A stretch of DNA of 64,000 nucleotides from Anisus vortex (Eukaryota > Mollusca > Gastropoda > Planorbidae): contig OX421495.1 in NCBI GenBank assembly GCA_949126835.1, positions 20,055,079 to 20,119,078 of the forward strand. Direction: 5' to 3'. The notes under the pieces were generated by a model. The model saw nothing but the letters and a program-made list of their open reading frames with translations. It ran no database searches and had not been told where the DNA came from. Below, in pieces: positions 47,060 through 57,779 of the stretch (the first letter of the stretch is position 1; every line of letters starts with the position of its first letter). A program made the position numbers and the translations under genes.

Positions 47060-47975
47060 TTTGTTGTTGTTGGCTTCCATTTGTCTCGCAAGACGATGTA
47101 ATTTAATGTGTCCTTGGGAAGTGTCCACTCTTGGCCTTGTAACTTCTGCTGTGGCTGTACAATTCCACACGCGAGAGACAGTCTCTGTTGATCGTCTGGA
47201 ACAAGAAGGCAGCATTAGTCTTTGGCTGGTCTTCACTTCCTTCTTGTGCGCTTCTAGTTAGCAAGCTGTTGCAGAATTGCGTTCTCCTGTTACCTGCCCG
47301 GTAGTTAACGCTTGTCTCCAGATTGACTCTTCTGGGAAGTTCCCGCCAGCTATTTGTGTCTATGGCTAGGGCTTTAAGGACCCTTTTGCAGACATCTTTT
47401 AATCAGAGGTGTATTGGCCTGTAGTCCTCTTTCCTGTGGCTAGTTCTGAGTGCAGGATATATTTGGGCATTCTGCCATCCGACATACTACACACATGTCC
47501 TAGCCATCTTAGCCGACGTTGACGAAGAAGAACCAGCATGCTTGGCATTTTGTCCTGCTGAAGCACATCGTTGTTAGTGATATGGTCTTGCCAGGAGATT
47601 CCGAATATGCGTCGTAGACTACGCATATGAAAGGCACTCAATCTCCTCTCTTGTTTGGAGTATAGGGTCCAGGTTTGGCTGGCACAGAGGAGAGTGCTTA
47701 TCAAACATGCTCGGTAAACAGCGACCTTGGACAGCTTTTTATTGTTCTACACTCTCTGTGATGGTCTGGCCATGGAGGCCTTGCCGATCCTTATGTCAAT
47801 CTCTGAATCTAGTGAGAGGTTGCTAGTGATGGTGGATCCAAGAGATGTGAAGTGCTCCAAGGCCTCAAGTTGGCAGTCGTAGATGGTAATGTTAGGTGGG
47901 TCAGCTTCCAGTGCCATCAAATTAGTCTTATTAAGGCTGATAGTTAGGCCAAAATCCCTAGCGGTCTTGGCAATT
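47060..47975 (-). mobile_element. LINE remnant: C-terminal third of reverse transcriptase plus finger
   Basis: About 300 codons on the minus strand. Order: F-G-L-T-I-S-L-N-K-T-N (end of RT palm), L-G-S-T-I-T-S-N-L, A-V-Y-R-A-C-L-I-S-T-L-L-C-A-S-Q-T-W, A-F-H-M-R-S-L-R-R-I-F-G-I-S-W-Q-D, R-R-L-R-W-L-G-H-V, K-D-V-C-K-R-V-L-K-A-L, and a degraded C-terminal finger (N-R-D-C-L-S-R-V...H-S-R). It has an internal stop at about 47745 and frameshifts. The usual Y-G-S/A-E-T-W is C-A-S-Q-T-W here. Same family as 63.19-63.61 kb. Confidence 0.85.
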
Positions 47976-48714
47976 CATAGTTTCATACAATCATATAGAT
48001 AATTATATATACATATACAAACATAACAGCAACAGTAAAACTACAGTTTTTCTCCCAAAGATACAATTGTTTGTATATGCTGTAACTTGTTTCGAAATTT
48101 AAATTTTAAAAAGTAAAAATTTTGAAATACTGCCTTTGAATCCAAATTACAATATATGTTCGAACGTTATACTGAACTGAAGCTTGCCGTAGAGTAGAGC
48201 TTATCACACAAGTGGCTTTTTGTCATAACGGGAGTAACTTTTTGGCCTTAGAATAATTAGTCCACAAAATGAGTCATTTATCCATCATCCATTCCCCCAA
48301 TTTAATGAAATTACCTTTGTTTTAGGTGTACCGAAAAAAACAGTCAAGCAAAACGTATTATTGTTCGCCGCTCTTTAGTCGCGGGCGGAACCGACCATAT
48401 TGACTTCCGCTTTAGGCCAACAGTGGACTGTTTTTTTTTATTGAAAGAACAATCTGAAAAGGAATGATAAGCGCGATTGTCGGACATTGCTTGGAATAAG
48501 AAGAGGATACAGATTAATGGTGATTGTGGTGAATAGAATACTGTTACAGTGAACCTGGAGTGAGATAGTGTTCAATTGTTTCTAATAAACTGATCCATTC
48601 ATTTCATTGAAACGAAATAGTTGTGCAGTTATTTTATGTATGTGTGCGTCGTATATAAATGAAGAAAGTATTCGCCATCCATTACATAGAAATATCGCAC
48701 CATACTTCCTATAA
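47976..48714. other. Intergenic; empty-site homologue of the 52.2-kb hAT target
   Basis: 48580-48660 aligns with the joined flanks of the hAT element at 52180-54294 (CATTTCATTGAAACGAAATAG against CATTTAATTCACTTCAACC + AAATAG). No gene. Confidence 0.5.
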
Positions 48715-48965
48715 GGTACGATGCCCTAGCAGCAGCGTGTTCGGCTGGCCTACCGAAGGTCCTGGGTTAGAATCCTGGTGAATGCTAGGATTTTCCCCCA
48801 GGACACGAGGGTGTTCCATCTTTGATGGGTACCTGGCATTAGTTGGGGTAAAATAAAGGCGGCTGCGCATTGTGCTTGCTACTCAATCCCCTAGTATGCC
48901 ACAGAAACTGGTGAACGGTGCTTCACCGGCCCTATGATCACATTGGTCCATCGGCTACTTTACTC
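48715..48965 (+). repeat. tRNA-derived SINE, family 1, full-length copy
   Basis: Head with GCAGCGTGTTCGGCTGG and B box GGGTTAGAATCC, body TTGATGGGTACCTGGCATTA, TTGGGGTAAAATAAAGGCGG and tail GGTGCTTCACCGGCCC. Confidence 0.85.
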
Positions 48966-49237
48966 ATTTTACCATACTTCCTACAAAATACAATGTCAAT
49001 GTTCTGTAATTTTAACCACTAGATAGATAGGCTAGTGATTAGTGGACATAGAGTGTCCTTAGGGAGAGTTACGTCATTTCTTGGCACCTACGCTCCAAGT
49101 GGACGCACAAGGACTTGTGACCACACAAACACAATTTGTCATCAAACATTTTTGGTGGCACCGAACATGAGGCAAAAAATGCCGGTCCCCATTCCCCTTT
49201 ATTACACCTGTAACTTATAAGATAAGAAGACAAATAG
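48966..49237. other. 3' flank of gene 9, also present near 54.4 and 58.5 kb
   Basis: Contains CTCCAAGTGGACGCAC and CGGTCCCCATTCCCCTTTAT; both recur at 58555-58660 in the flank of gene 10, and a more diverged copy lies at 54440-54960. It marks the edge of the gene 9/10 duplication unit. Confidence 0.6.
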
Positions 49238-49402
49238 TAAGTAAAGAACCATTCGGACCGAGTTTTCTATAGGTCCGATGAAGCAGCGTTCACCAGTTTC
49301 TGTAGCCACGGCATTATAGGTGATTATAGGTGATTGCTACTATGCGCAGCCGCCTTTACTTTACCCCAACTAAGGTCAGGTACCCTTCAGAGCTGGGTAG
49401 AC
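49238..49402 (-). repeat. tRNA-derived SINE, family 1, 5'-truncated
   Basis: Body and tail blocks only (minus strand: CCAGCTCTGAAGGGTACCTG, TTGGGGTAAAGTAAAGGCGG, GCTGCTTCATCGGACC). Inserted in the gene 9 3' flank; the gene 10 flank (58.69 kb) lacks it. Confidence 0.8.
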
Positions 49403-49663
49403 AATTAGTGTCTTTGTAATTGTGATAATTAATCAACAAAATACAAACTTTTTGAACTTAAAAAAAATGCTCGGTTGTATTAACAAGTTCGGTATGGTTG
49501 CCCTCTTTTCCAAACACAAATATATTGACTATAGAATTGGTGAAAATATGGACAAAACAGTAACAATTGTTATTTTGAATTGGAAACAGTAAATAGATTT
49601 TATTTGTACTATGACAGCTTTTCAAAGCCTTAATGGTAAAGGTATTCCAAAAAATATGTCCGT

Positions 49664-50788
49664 TTATTTTCTTAAGCTTTTTAAACACTGTAAGAGTTCC
49701 AAAAGTGTATTCCTGAAATTTGAGCTCATTTTAAGATATAAAACAATGTGAATACTAGAGTTGATGGAATCGAGCAATAGTGAAAATGAAATACTGACGG
49801 AGAAAAGATTTGACAGTTGTCCAATGAAGCTAAATTGTGGATCTAAAATACAGGCTAAAACAACCAAAGCAGATACACTGTATGTAATAGTAAATAGAAC
49901 ACCTTCGACAAGTACTATCTTTACAAGAATTCTTTCGCGGTTGGTCATGGCCTCAGTAGTCTTCCTATCTTTTACATTGGCCAGTCTCCATTCGTTCTTA
50001 GAGTGATAAAGAACAAGAAGAATGCACGACAGTATTGGCACGGCCAGAAACGATGAGATAATATACGAGCTGTATAGGTAACCGGCCACAGATTCTAGCT
50101 CTCTATTGTCTGAGATTATTAATCCTATAAGCGTCTTGTTCTGCTTAGGAACAAACTTCCAATCAAGATATCTGTTGCAATACATAGGCACCAGTGAAAG
50201 AATAATCACAAGGTAGATAGAAACAATGATCACAGTAGTTCTCCTTGGAGTTATAACCCTTTTTATACTTAACGGGAAAGCCACACATAAACATCTTTCT
50301 ACCATTATCCATACAATGATCCATCCACTTATATAAGTGAAACAACCATGGGGGAATTCAGCGGTCAAGTTCTTCACCTCTGAAAAGTAAAATAAAGTGT
50401 CAGCTTCTAACAAAACTGGGCTCCCACAGATGTTGTACCATAGTAGCGTCGTGAGGCTGCAGTTGTCTGACAAAGCCAACAGCGTAAAGCTGATATTGAT
50501 AGAACTGCCAAGTCCCTGTTTACAGAAAACAACTAAATTCAGCGAGTTGCCCAAGATACCGAGCACAGACACAAGTACTGCCAGATACATTCCGGTGATA
50601 AGTTCAATGAGCTTTCGTGTTTCATTACAGATGTCCCAGTGAGAAGATGTTTCATCACTGATATCCCAGTGAGAAGATGTTTCATTAATGATGTCCCAGT
50701 AAGAAGGCGTTAGGTTCACATTATGAAATAATGGTGTGGATAATATTGTGTTTCTCCTACTAGTCATCGCGGATATAGTAGTGGCCAT
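49664..50788 (-). CDS. Chemosensory-type class A GPCR, gene 9 (complete, 374 aa)
   Basis: Complete intronless clade II receptor. The ATG at 50788 (M-A-T-T-I-S-A-M-T-S) is preferred because gene 10 starts at the same point; the frame is open to a GTG seven codons earlier. The N-terminus has three ten-residue W-D-I-x-x-E-T units (31-57) and sequons N25, N35 and N55. TM1 N81, TM2 D108, pre-TM3 C149, E-R-C 164-166. At the end of TM4 it reads M-Y-C-N-R-Y-L-D-W-K-F, so has a cysteine (C204) absent from genes 6 and 8 (I-Y-Y-T). TM6 V-L-F-T-I-T-Y-S lacks proline; TM7 D-S-I-N-S-S-I-H-I-V-L-Y-L. 'FPHGCF' is preceded by N-L-T-A-E rather than H-L-T-A-G. Closest to gene 10. Confidence 0.93.
   Translation of the reverse strand: MATTISAMTSRRNTILSTPLFHNVNLTPSYWDIINETSSHWDISDETSSHWDICNETRKLIELITGMYLAVLVSVLGILGNSLNLVVFCKQGLGSSINISFTLLALSDNCSLTTLLWYNICGSPVLLEADTLFYFSEVKNLTAEFPHGCFTYISGWIIVWIMVERCLCVAFPLSIKRVITPRRTTVIIVSIYLVIILSLVPMYCNRYLDWKFVPKQNKTLIGLIISDNRELESVAGYLYSSYIISSFLAVPILSCILLVLYHSKNEWRLANVKDRKTTEAMTNRERILVKIVLVEGVLFTITYSVSALVVLACILDPQFSFIGQLSNLFSVSISFSLLLDSINSSIHIVLYLKMSSNFRNTLLELLQCLKSLRK
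50617..50706 (-). repeat. In-frame 30-bp coding minisatellite (3 copies) in gene 9
   Basis: Units at 50617-50646, 50647-50676 and 50677-50706, same repeat as in gene 8 but with different substitutions, so the expansion may be independent. Confidence 0.93.
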
Positions 50789-51879
50789 ATTAAATTCTAC
50801 TAACACCACTAGTACAAGTTAAACCTTTTCTTCTAAGTATGAATTTCTGGAAATATTTCTAATGAAAGACCTCTCTATTATCTTGCTTCTCTGTTTCTCA
50901 CCAATCGTGTTACTGTTTTTTTTTATTCAAAACAATTTGAACAAAATCTATTCACTTTTGCCTTGTACACAGAATATTTTTAAGTTATATAAGTAATTAT
51001 ATATTATATTTTCAGTAATGTCCGAGAATGGTACTTTTCATGTTTAACATTATACTATGCTTTGATATTATTTTGAAATTAAAATAGTGATAGAGTTAAA
51101 GATAAATTCATATGATAATTAAAAGCTTAAATTGTAAAGAAGGATGCATTATTTAATTTGAAAAGTTATTTTAAAATGTTTGTTTTGTTATAACCAAGAG
51201 ATAAAATCAGCAATAAACTAACTTTTAGACGGTCGTGCTATTGGGTAGATCAATTTAATAAGTATTCAGTGAGTTTAACGGTATGTAGCATATGTATTTC
51301 ATGACTGCTATAATTATAGAATATGAGACACCGTCTAATTAGAGCCAATAATTCTTGAGTTCGCCACTGTTTCCAGATACTTAGTCATGAACTTAGAAAA
51401 GTGGGGCTATCAAATCTCGTTATTTGATTTCAAAAATGTACATTATGTTCCACTCCTCAGCGATTTAGACTACATTCGCCCCCCCCCCCCACCTCCTTTC
51501 TCAATCTTCGATAAATAATGATAATAATATACTGTTGCGGATAATTTTGTGTTTGATACAAAGATAACGTCAATTATCTCCCCTTTCTCTCGTTTACTTC
51601 CCTTTATATTGTTTACTTCATCTACCAGTAATTGCCTTTGTCTTTATTTAGAGCTGAAATAATTTGATGATCATTCAAGGTTGAACCATGGACGTTAATA
51701 ATATTTCGTTTTTACTCACATAAAGTGAAAAAAGTAGCCTACTTTCTTTAAATGTAATTTATCAACTGACCTGTATGAAGGAAGCGGTTGTCCTAGTGGA
51801 AATGTTGATGCAATGTTCAACAGTAGGAACTACAAACATGTCAAGAAGTTGACTTTTGTTTAGGTTGTTAGAAAAGCGA
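50789..51879. other. Upstream flank of gene 9, conserved upstream of gene 10
   Basis: Aligns with 60025-61040 nearly end to end. The best preserved part is 51530-51612 (TGTTGCGGATAATTTTGTGT...GATACAAAGATAACGTCAAT) against 60729-60806. A C run lies at 51480-51490. Any common promoter must be in this interval. Confidence 0.6.
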
Positions 51880-52095
51880 CAGTTACGAAATCCTGGTGAA
51901 GACTAGGATTTTCTTCCCGGTTCTGGCAGGTGACCCTGAGTCTACCCAGCTCTTATTGGTTACCTTACCTTAGTTAAGGTATGGTAAAGGCGGCTGTGCA
52001 TTGTGCTGACCCCATAATCACCTAGTATGTTAGGGCCACTGAAACTGGTGTACGCTGCTTTATGATCAATTTCGTTTGAAGGGTACTTTACTTTA
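51880..52095 (+). repeat. tRNA-derived SINE, family 1, partial
   Basis: From the end of the B box (ACGAAATCCTGGTGAA) through TCTACCCAGCTCTTATTGG, GGTAAAGGCGGCTGTGCATT to the tail. Absent upstream of gene 10. Confidence 0.8.
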
Positions 52096-52179
52096 CAGGC
52101 AGCCTCAAGTGAAATAATAACTGTTGTTGTCGGCGATATGATTTGATTTATGAACGGATTCATTTAATTCACTTCAACC

Positions 52180-54294
52180 TAGTGGCGTAGCTAGGGTCAT
52201 CTTTGCCAGGGGACATGACACAAAGTCTGCGCCCCTTCATAGATAGATAGTGTTTGGGGGCTCAATGAGCCCCCAGAAAATTTTAACATTTTACGGTTTA
52301 TATGGTTTATTTACGAAGCCTCTGGTATTTTAATGAAATAGAATACAGACTAATAAGTCTCTATACGATTGTAAACAATTTATTTGAAAAAAAAATTCTA
52401 CTTATTATACATAACTGGAATAGACATAGTCTACAACAAATTGATCCTCATTGATTTGACTGTTGCACTCGTCAATCACGTTGTCAAAGTTAATATTCTC
52501 AAGTGTTTCTGTTTCGATGCTAAGGAGTGCAAGATCACTCAGACCAGGGGTTAACAACCTTTTGCTAATTGTGTGCCAAACTAGGATTTCTAAATCCTTC
52601 AGCGTGCCAACAGCCTAAATGTCAACCTGCTCTATTATACTTTTTTTTTATACGACAATTTAACTCCGTAGCAAGACCAAGGCCAAAAGCAAAGGAAATT
52701 TATGGGAAAAAAAACGGTAAAGCGTTTTATATTTAATAACAACAATTTAACGCGCCTGTGATTATCAACCTTTTTATTTGCATTTATACCAAAAAAATAA
52801 TATGACCAGACTTTTACATTTTTGTTAATGATTTTGTAAACACTATCATTTGGTTGTCCAGATAAGGATCTAGCAACTGATAATATAGATGATAGTTTAT
52901 TCTCAGTTTAACTGAGGTTGTTTTAATTTGCTCAATACTATATTAAGTATCTAGTGTCACATGATAGAGCGGAATTCAAATGTAGTAATCATACAAACTG
53001 GGTAGTTAATGTAATGTTTAACAAATGTGCATAAAATGTTTTAGTCATATAGATCTAATATTTATATAATTTTCAACTAAATTTAACAGTTTGGTCATTA
53101 TAATCTTATAAGTTGTAGGCCATTTAGTCTATTATAAAAGAAAAATAAGAAACACAATATTAGAAATATAGAATAAATAAAACGGACTAATTATCTCCCT
53201 TTAATTCAAATAGTTTCTAATTTTGATTCAATATTGATGCCAAACAAGTTATGTTTTGTAATATAACAAAAATATACTGGCTAATTATTATTCCTTTTGA
53301 TAAATCCAGCATTATGGTATTCAATACAATATTTAAATATTAGAGGTATACAATTGATCTACGTTAAACAGTTGTACATAAACATGTCCTGCGTTAATTG
53401 TCTTTCCATTTAACCCACTTGATTTAATCCACTTGATTTAACCCGTCCTTGTAAATGCGTTCCACAAACTGTTTTTGCTGCAGCGATTCAAGATTAGATG
53501 CTAGCTGCGTTCTTGAAATTCATAGTAGGATCCTGAAACCGTTTCTGGAAACGATCAATTTCCCCAAGTATGATGTTCCAGAAATGTAACAAAACTAGGA
53601 AATTTAAGTTTAATATACCTGCTAGCAAAGTTTCTGCATCACTTCTGGTGTCAGGCGTCATAGTTGCATCTTCTGATAATTTTTCCAACAGCCCTACTAG
53701 TTCATCTAGTCCTTCATTAATAGCTTTAACAGCTTCTGATCGTGCACTTCAGCGTGTTTCAGACTCCCTCTTCACTGTGATTGGCACAACTCTTTTTAAT
53801 TATCCCCAACGAGTTGTTGAACGAGAGAAAAACAAATGTATACTTTCAACTGTTCCAATAAATGTAATAACAACTGGATCCTGTTTAGCTGAGTGTAATC
53901 ATGCTAAGTATATTCGACTCGAAATTATCCAACCTGTATAATTGTTAAAACCAGATGCCACTTTCATTATATGAAGAATAATATTTGAACCCGAACTGAT
54001 CTTTGTCTAAAAAAAAAAACGCCATCAGCAATCCTACATTGTGGATGTATCATTTGTTGTATGAGTAGAATGGCGCCCATTAATGCTCAATGGGGGCGCC
54101 AAAATCATGTTTGCCAACTGGTTTGTAATGAAGATATTTGTGGAGCTCCAAAATTCAATCTTGCTAACGTATTTGGGATACATCAGTTTACATCAAAATA
54201 AAATTAAATAATTAGCTTTAATACTCATTTTGGCGTTTCTAATGTGGCGCCCGGTGACATATGTCCCCCCTGCCCCTCCTTAGCTACGCCACTG
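52180..54294. mobile_element. hAT element, 2.1 kb, 8-bp target duplication, decayed transposase
   Basis: Left end TAGTGGCGTAGCTAGGG, right end CCTTAGCTACGCCACTG: inverted repeats of about 16 bases. Flanked by CTTCAACC at 52172-52179 and 54295-54302. It carries a decayed transposase on the minus strand (53430-53960) and, near its left side at 52545, the end of another hAT family member (CAGGGGTTAACAACC). The interior from 52840 to 53400 is also found at 61290-61860 upstream of gene 10, and a matching right end (CTGGCTACGCCACTG) lies at 63174-63188. Confidence 0.85.
53430..53960 (-). pseudogene. hAT-superfamily transposase remnant
   Basis: Minus strand, following one frame: F-I-G-T-V-E-S-I-H-L-F-F-S-R-S-T-T-R-W-G, stop, K-R-E-S-E-T-R, stop (a TGG-to-TGA at the expected Trp), S-A-R-S-E-A-V-K-A-I, then L-N-F-L-V-L-L-H-F-W-N-I-I-L and Q-D-P-T-M-N-F-K-N-A-A, a frameshift, and L-E-S-L-Q-Q-K-Q-F-V-E. 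The F-F-S-x-S-x-x-R-W ... E-T-R-W-S-x-R ... L-L-x-x-W-x-x-I-L pattern is that of hAT transposases related to ZMYM1/DUF4371 proteins. At least two stops and one frameshift; non-functional. Confidence 0.7.
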
Positions 54295-54302
54295 CTTCAA
54301 CC

Positions 54303-55254
54303 AAATAGTTGTGTATTTTGTTTTCTGTGTGTGCATCATAGAAAAGTATAGAAGGCTGTGTACTTAACTATTTTAAAAAAAATATTCTGCCATGTCACAA
54401 CTGAGGTCAATGTTCAAGTCATTCTTATATTATATAGATAAGTTGGTGATTGGCGGACATATAATGTCTGGAGAGATCCACATACCGGGACAAGCATGCT
54501 CCGAGTGCACTCAGACGGAATTGTGCACCCTACTGGCCATACCCTCATCACACAGTCCTATACAAAATAATCGAAAACATAGATTAAATTTAAGAGTACG
54601 AAGAAGAATAGGGAGAGGTTGGTCGTGTCCTGGACTTGATAGATATGTAGTAAGTATACTATGCGCCCGGGAACGAACTTTAAATTTGGTTTTTACGTAG
54701 CAATGTAAGCTTCCTTTTGGCGCACCATTATCCTGGCGTACGGGGATATATTATGTACCCTATTGCCTTCCCATTGTTACGCCTCTGGGCTTTGGCGACA
54801 GTGCACAGTGCACATATATGTTGAAGGCTATGCATCACAGAACAATGCGTCTGGTCTTCTATCTTTGTGTCCGTACGAGGGATGTGTCGTTAGCTTATGT
54901 CGGGACGCTATAATCATGTTTTTCAAGGACAAGTCCAAAATGTATATAAGATAAGAAGCTTTTTTTCTTATTACTAAAATAATCGACAGCGGTCTCGATT
55001 TTCGAAACGTTTTATTTCCATTCGTCTTTAGTGAAGAATGGCGAGACAGTATGGTGTGGTACATTTGGTCACGTATTTGTTATTAAAATCCATTTTTTTA
55101 CCCAAAACTAATCCACTGTAGAACAGCTTGTCTATAGTCTTTTTAGTCCAAACCATGTTTTTCTGTTTTTGTTCTTATATAAAATATGGTTTGAAATTTG
55201 TAACTTTTTTTTTCATTTTCTCTCTCTCTATCTCTGTCATGATCTGAGTTGAAG
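54303..55254. other. Diverged copy of the gene 9/10 3' flank
   Basis: 54303-54360 and 54420-54960 align patchily with 48615-49230. No receptor follows on the expected side, so this may be the edge of an old duplicated unit. The frames at 54392-54700 and 54763-54954 have no recognisable domain. Confidence 0.45.
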
Positions 55255-56104
55255 TATAGGGCGTTTGCAATCACGTGACAAAAAGCACGTGATTTGTGTT
55301 TACTTTCTGTAATAAGATAAGATAAGATAAGATTGCTTTATTGATCCAAATGAATGGAAAATTGAGTTGATTACATAAATTCCGTTTTTTCAGCATACCT
55401 AAAACAATATTAAAGAACCATTTGTACTCAAACACAATAGACATTCACGCACACTATCATACCATTTATCATACAAGAAAAAAAGTAGGCCTATTATTTA
55501 GGAGTCAGCTATTGAGCCATCGTATTTCCTGGCTGAAAGGTGATTCTTTTGAAAGAGTCTTACTGACAGTGGAACAAAAGAGTTCTTAAATCTCTCTGGT
55601 GTACAAGTAATAATGGCCGCTATATTAATAAAGTTTCATATCGGCTCGAGCTTTTTTTAAATGATGTGTTGTGTTTTAAGTCTTATTAAGATTTAAGCTG
55701 TATTATGTATGTTAAATAAAATAGGCTATTTTATTATTATCATAGACACAGATCATAGACGATGTGAGCCTAATAGTGACTTGACTAGATAGCCTGTTCA
55801 TCAACACTATCACTTGACATCGTAGCCTAGACTACGAAACATTAAAAGTGTAGGCCTATAAAGTGAAATTGAAAGTGTAAATAGGTCTAGCCGGCCCTAG
55901 CCTAATCACATTAATCAATTAATCTACAGTACTACTATTTACCTCCTTATTTTTGAGTAGGATAGCCAATATTCAGATGTGAATTTTGCATGATAAAGAA
56001 CAACTTCACTTTCACCACGTTACATTTGTACCTCAAGTGGGTTCTTTATTTACACAAATACGTCACTAAAAACCTAAGCCACGCCCACTAAGAACGCTCT
56101 ATAG
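55255..56104 (+). mobile_element. Family M element, copy E, split by a LINE fragment
   Basis: Left end TATAGGGCGTTTGCAATCAC with intact palindrome (55269-55292) and right end AAGAACGCTCTATA. Sequence is interrupted at about 55313 by a foreign segment and resumes at about 55598 with TGGTGTACAAGTAATAATGG exactly where copy A continues. Confidence 0.88.
55313..55597 (-). mobile_element. LINE 3' end nested in element M-E
   Basis: Minus strand encodes R-F-K-N-S-F-V-P-L-S-V-R-L-F-Q-K and continues to a stop at S-I-A-D-S; the 3' tail is GGATCAATAAAGCAATCTTA followed by (TCTTA)n. This is a 5'-truncated LINE insertion younger than element M-E. Confidence 0.8.
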
Positions 56105-57779
56105 GCGATAAGTTCACACTATATTGATAAGACGAAATAAAGCTTATTAAGGCTTTAGATAAGATTATGCTCCTCGTATCGTGTTAGGGTTGGGGATAGG
56201 ACAGATTCCTACTTCTCTCTCCTCACCTTGGATAACCATAAGATAGGGGTGACCAATCAATGCATTAAGGCCGCTTTCAGCTGTTTAAAAGCGTGTGGAT
56301 TACGCTCATGATATCATTACATAGAATTACCCTCATTATATTATTAAAATAATTGGTCATTTATATAGCGCCTCACTCCATGATAATGCAAGCATTCTCA
56401 GAGCGCTCATAAAAACGAAAAGACAATAACATTCTAAAATAGTTCTAAACAAGGTTTCGGCCGTTGGAGGCACGAAATGACAATTACATTTTAAAATAGT
56501 TTTAAACAAGTTTATTGCTAATTGAGGTGAACTTGATCAACTTACATTGGATTACATTTTTCGAAACTTACGTCAAGACAGACTGTTGTGCCCTTGTACT
56601 TTCTTGATGTGTTTAATTACTGAATTGCATTCTTTTAATGTGGATGTTTTGTGTGTATAGATAAGTAGGCCTACATACTACGCTTGGGCTGACTCTAATC
56701 ATATAACAGCTAATGGGTCTTAGTGTGTTACCTAGAATGTGAAGGACCATTCTGTATTATTATCTTAATAAACATAATCGCTCCTTTCAACGTTTATTCT
56801 ATCATTGATGTGTGAAATTAATGTATATGCGTAGGAATGTGCATGTAAAAAACAAATATCTGGCATTGTCACATTCAAACAGCAATTTCCACCAGGTAAC
56901 CAACCATCACGCCTTATATTGATTAGCCAGTATTAAGTGGTCGCAGCCGACCTCCAACTTCCAGGGCTTACACTCGTTTCGGATGAGCACGTGACACTTT
57001 AAAGTAAAGAAACGGCTTGCTCATATCACACTCTCTCTCTCCATCTCATTTTCTCTCTCTATCATTTTCTTTATTTTTATTCATTTTTGGCACTGGGAGT
57101 TATGCCGCCCTTCGGTTCACTCGTACGTTACCCCTTCTGTTTTTGCATCCCCTTTATGAAGTACACTGTAACAGTTTTGTCTTCGCTAACATATTTATAT
57201 AAAGTAAACTTAGAGAAGTAACTTAGTAGAGGAATAATAATAAATGCTTAGTTGTATTGGAATCATCATATTGATGAAGTAATTAAGAAATCGTACAAAA
57301 CATTTCATAAAAAGGAATTTTTACAAATGTAATAAGAATATAAACTAAAATGCTATCTCACATTAGTTAGACCTATTAAAGAATATGCATCTTCTTATGT
57401 GACTATAATGGGACCTTTAACATGTGATATATCAATATATATAATTTACCGTGACTTTGTTTATATGTTTGTTTATATAATATATATATTCTAGTGGTTA
57501 TGCCCGTCAAAATGAAGGAGAAACGAATGACTACAATGTGTTTTGTTAAGAGAGAAGAAGAAAAATTACAATAAAAACTGCAGCGAAAAAGGTTCTTTCG
57601 GTATTTTTTTTTTTGTTAATGGTCGCCTTGACCCTGACACATGCATAATAATTGTTGATGTCAAGCTTCTGGTATTAAAATGAAGCGAACAGTTGTGTTG
57701 ACTTGACTTGTTATTAATAGACCTAATATTAAATTAACAATTATATATATATAAAAAAAACATTTAAAAAATATAACAA
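56105..57779. other. Intergenic; small repeat-like motif
   Basis: 56353-56408 (TTTATATAGCGCCTCACTCC...CTCAGAGCGCT) resembles a dispersed repeat common in aquatic invertebrates; only one copy here. CT-rich stretch at 57031-57062, (TA)n at about 57475-57490. No gene. Confidence 0.4.

Noticed and set aside
50788..50809. Upstream GTG start for gene 9
   Set aside because: Animal genes normally start at ATG and the sister gene 10 starts at the equivalent ATG.
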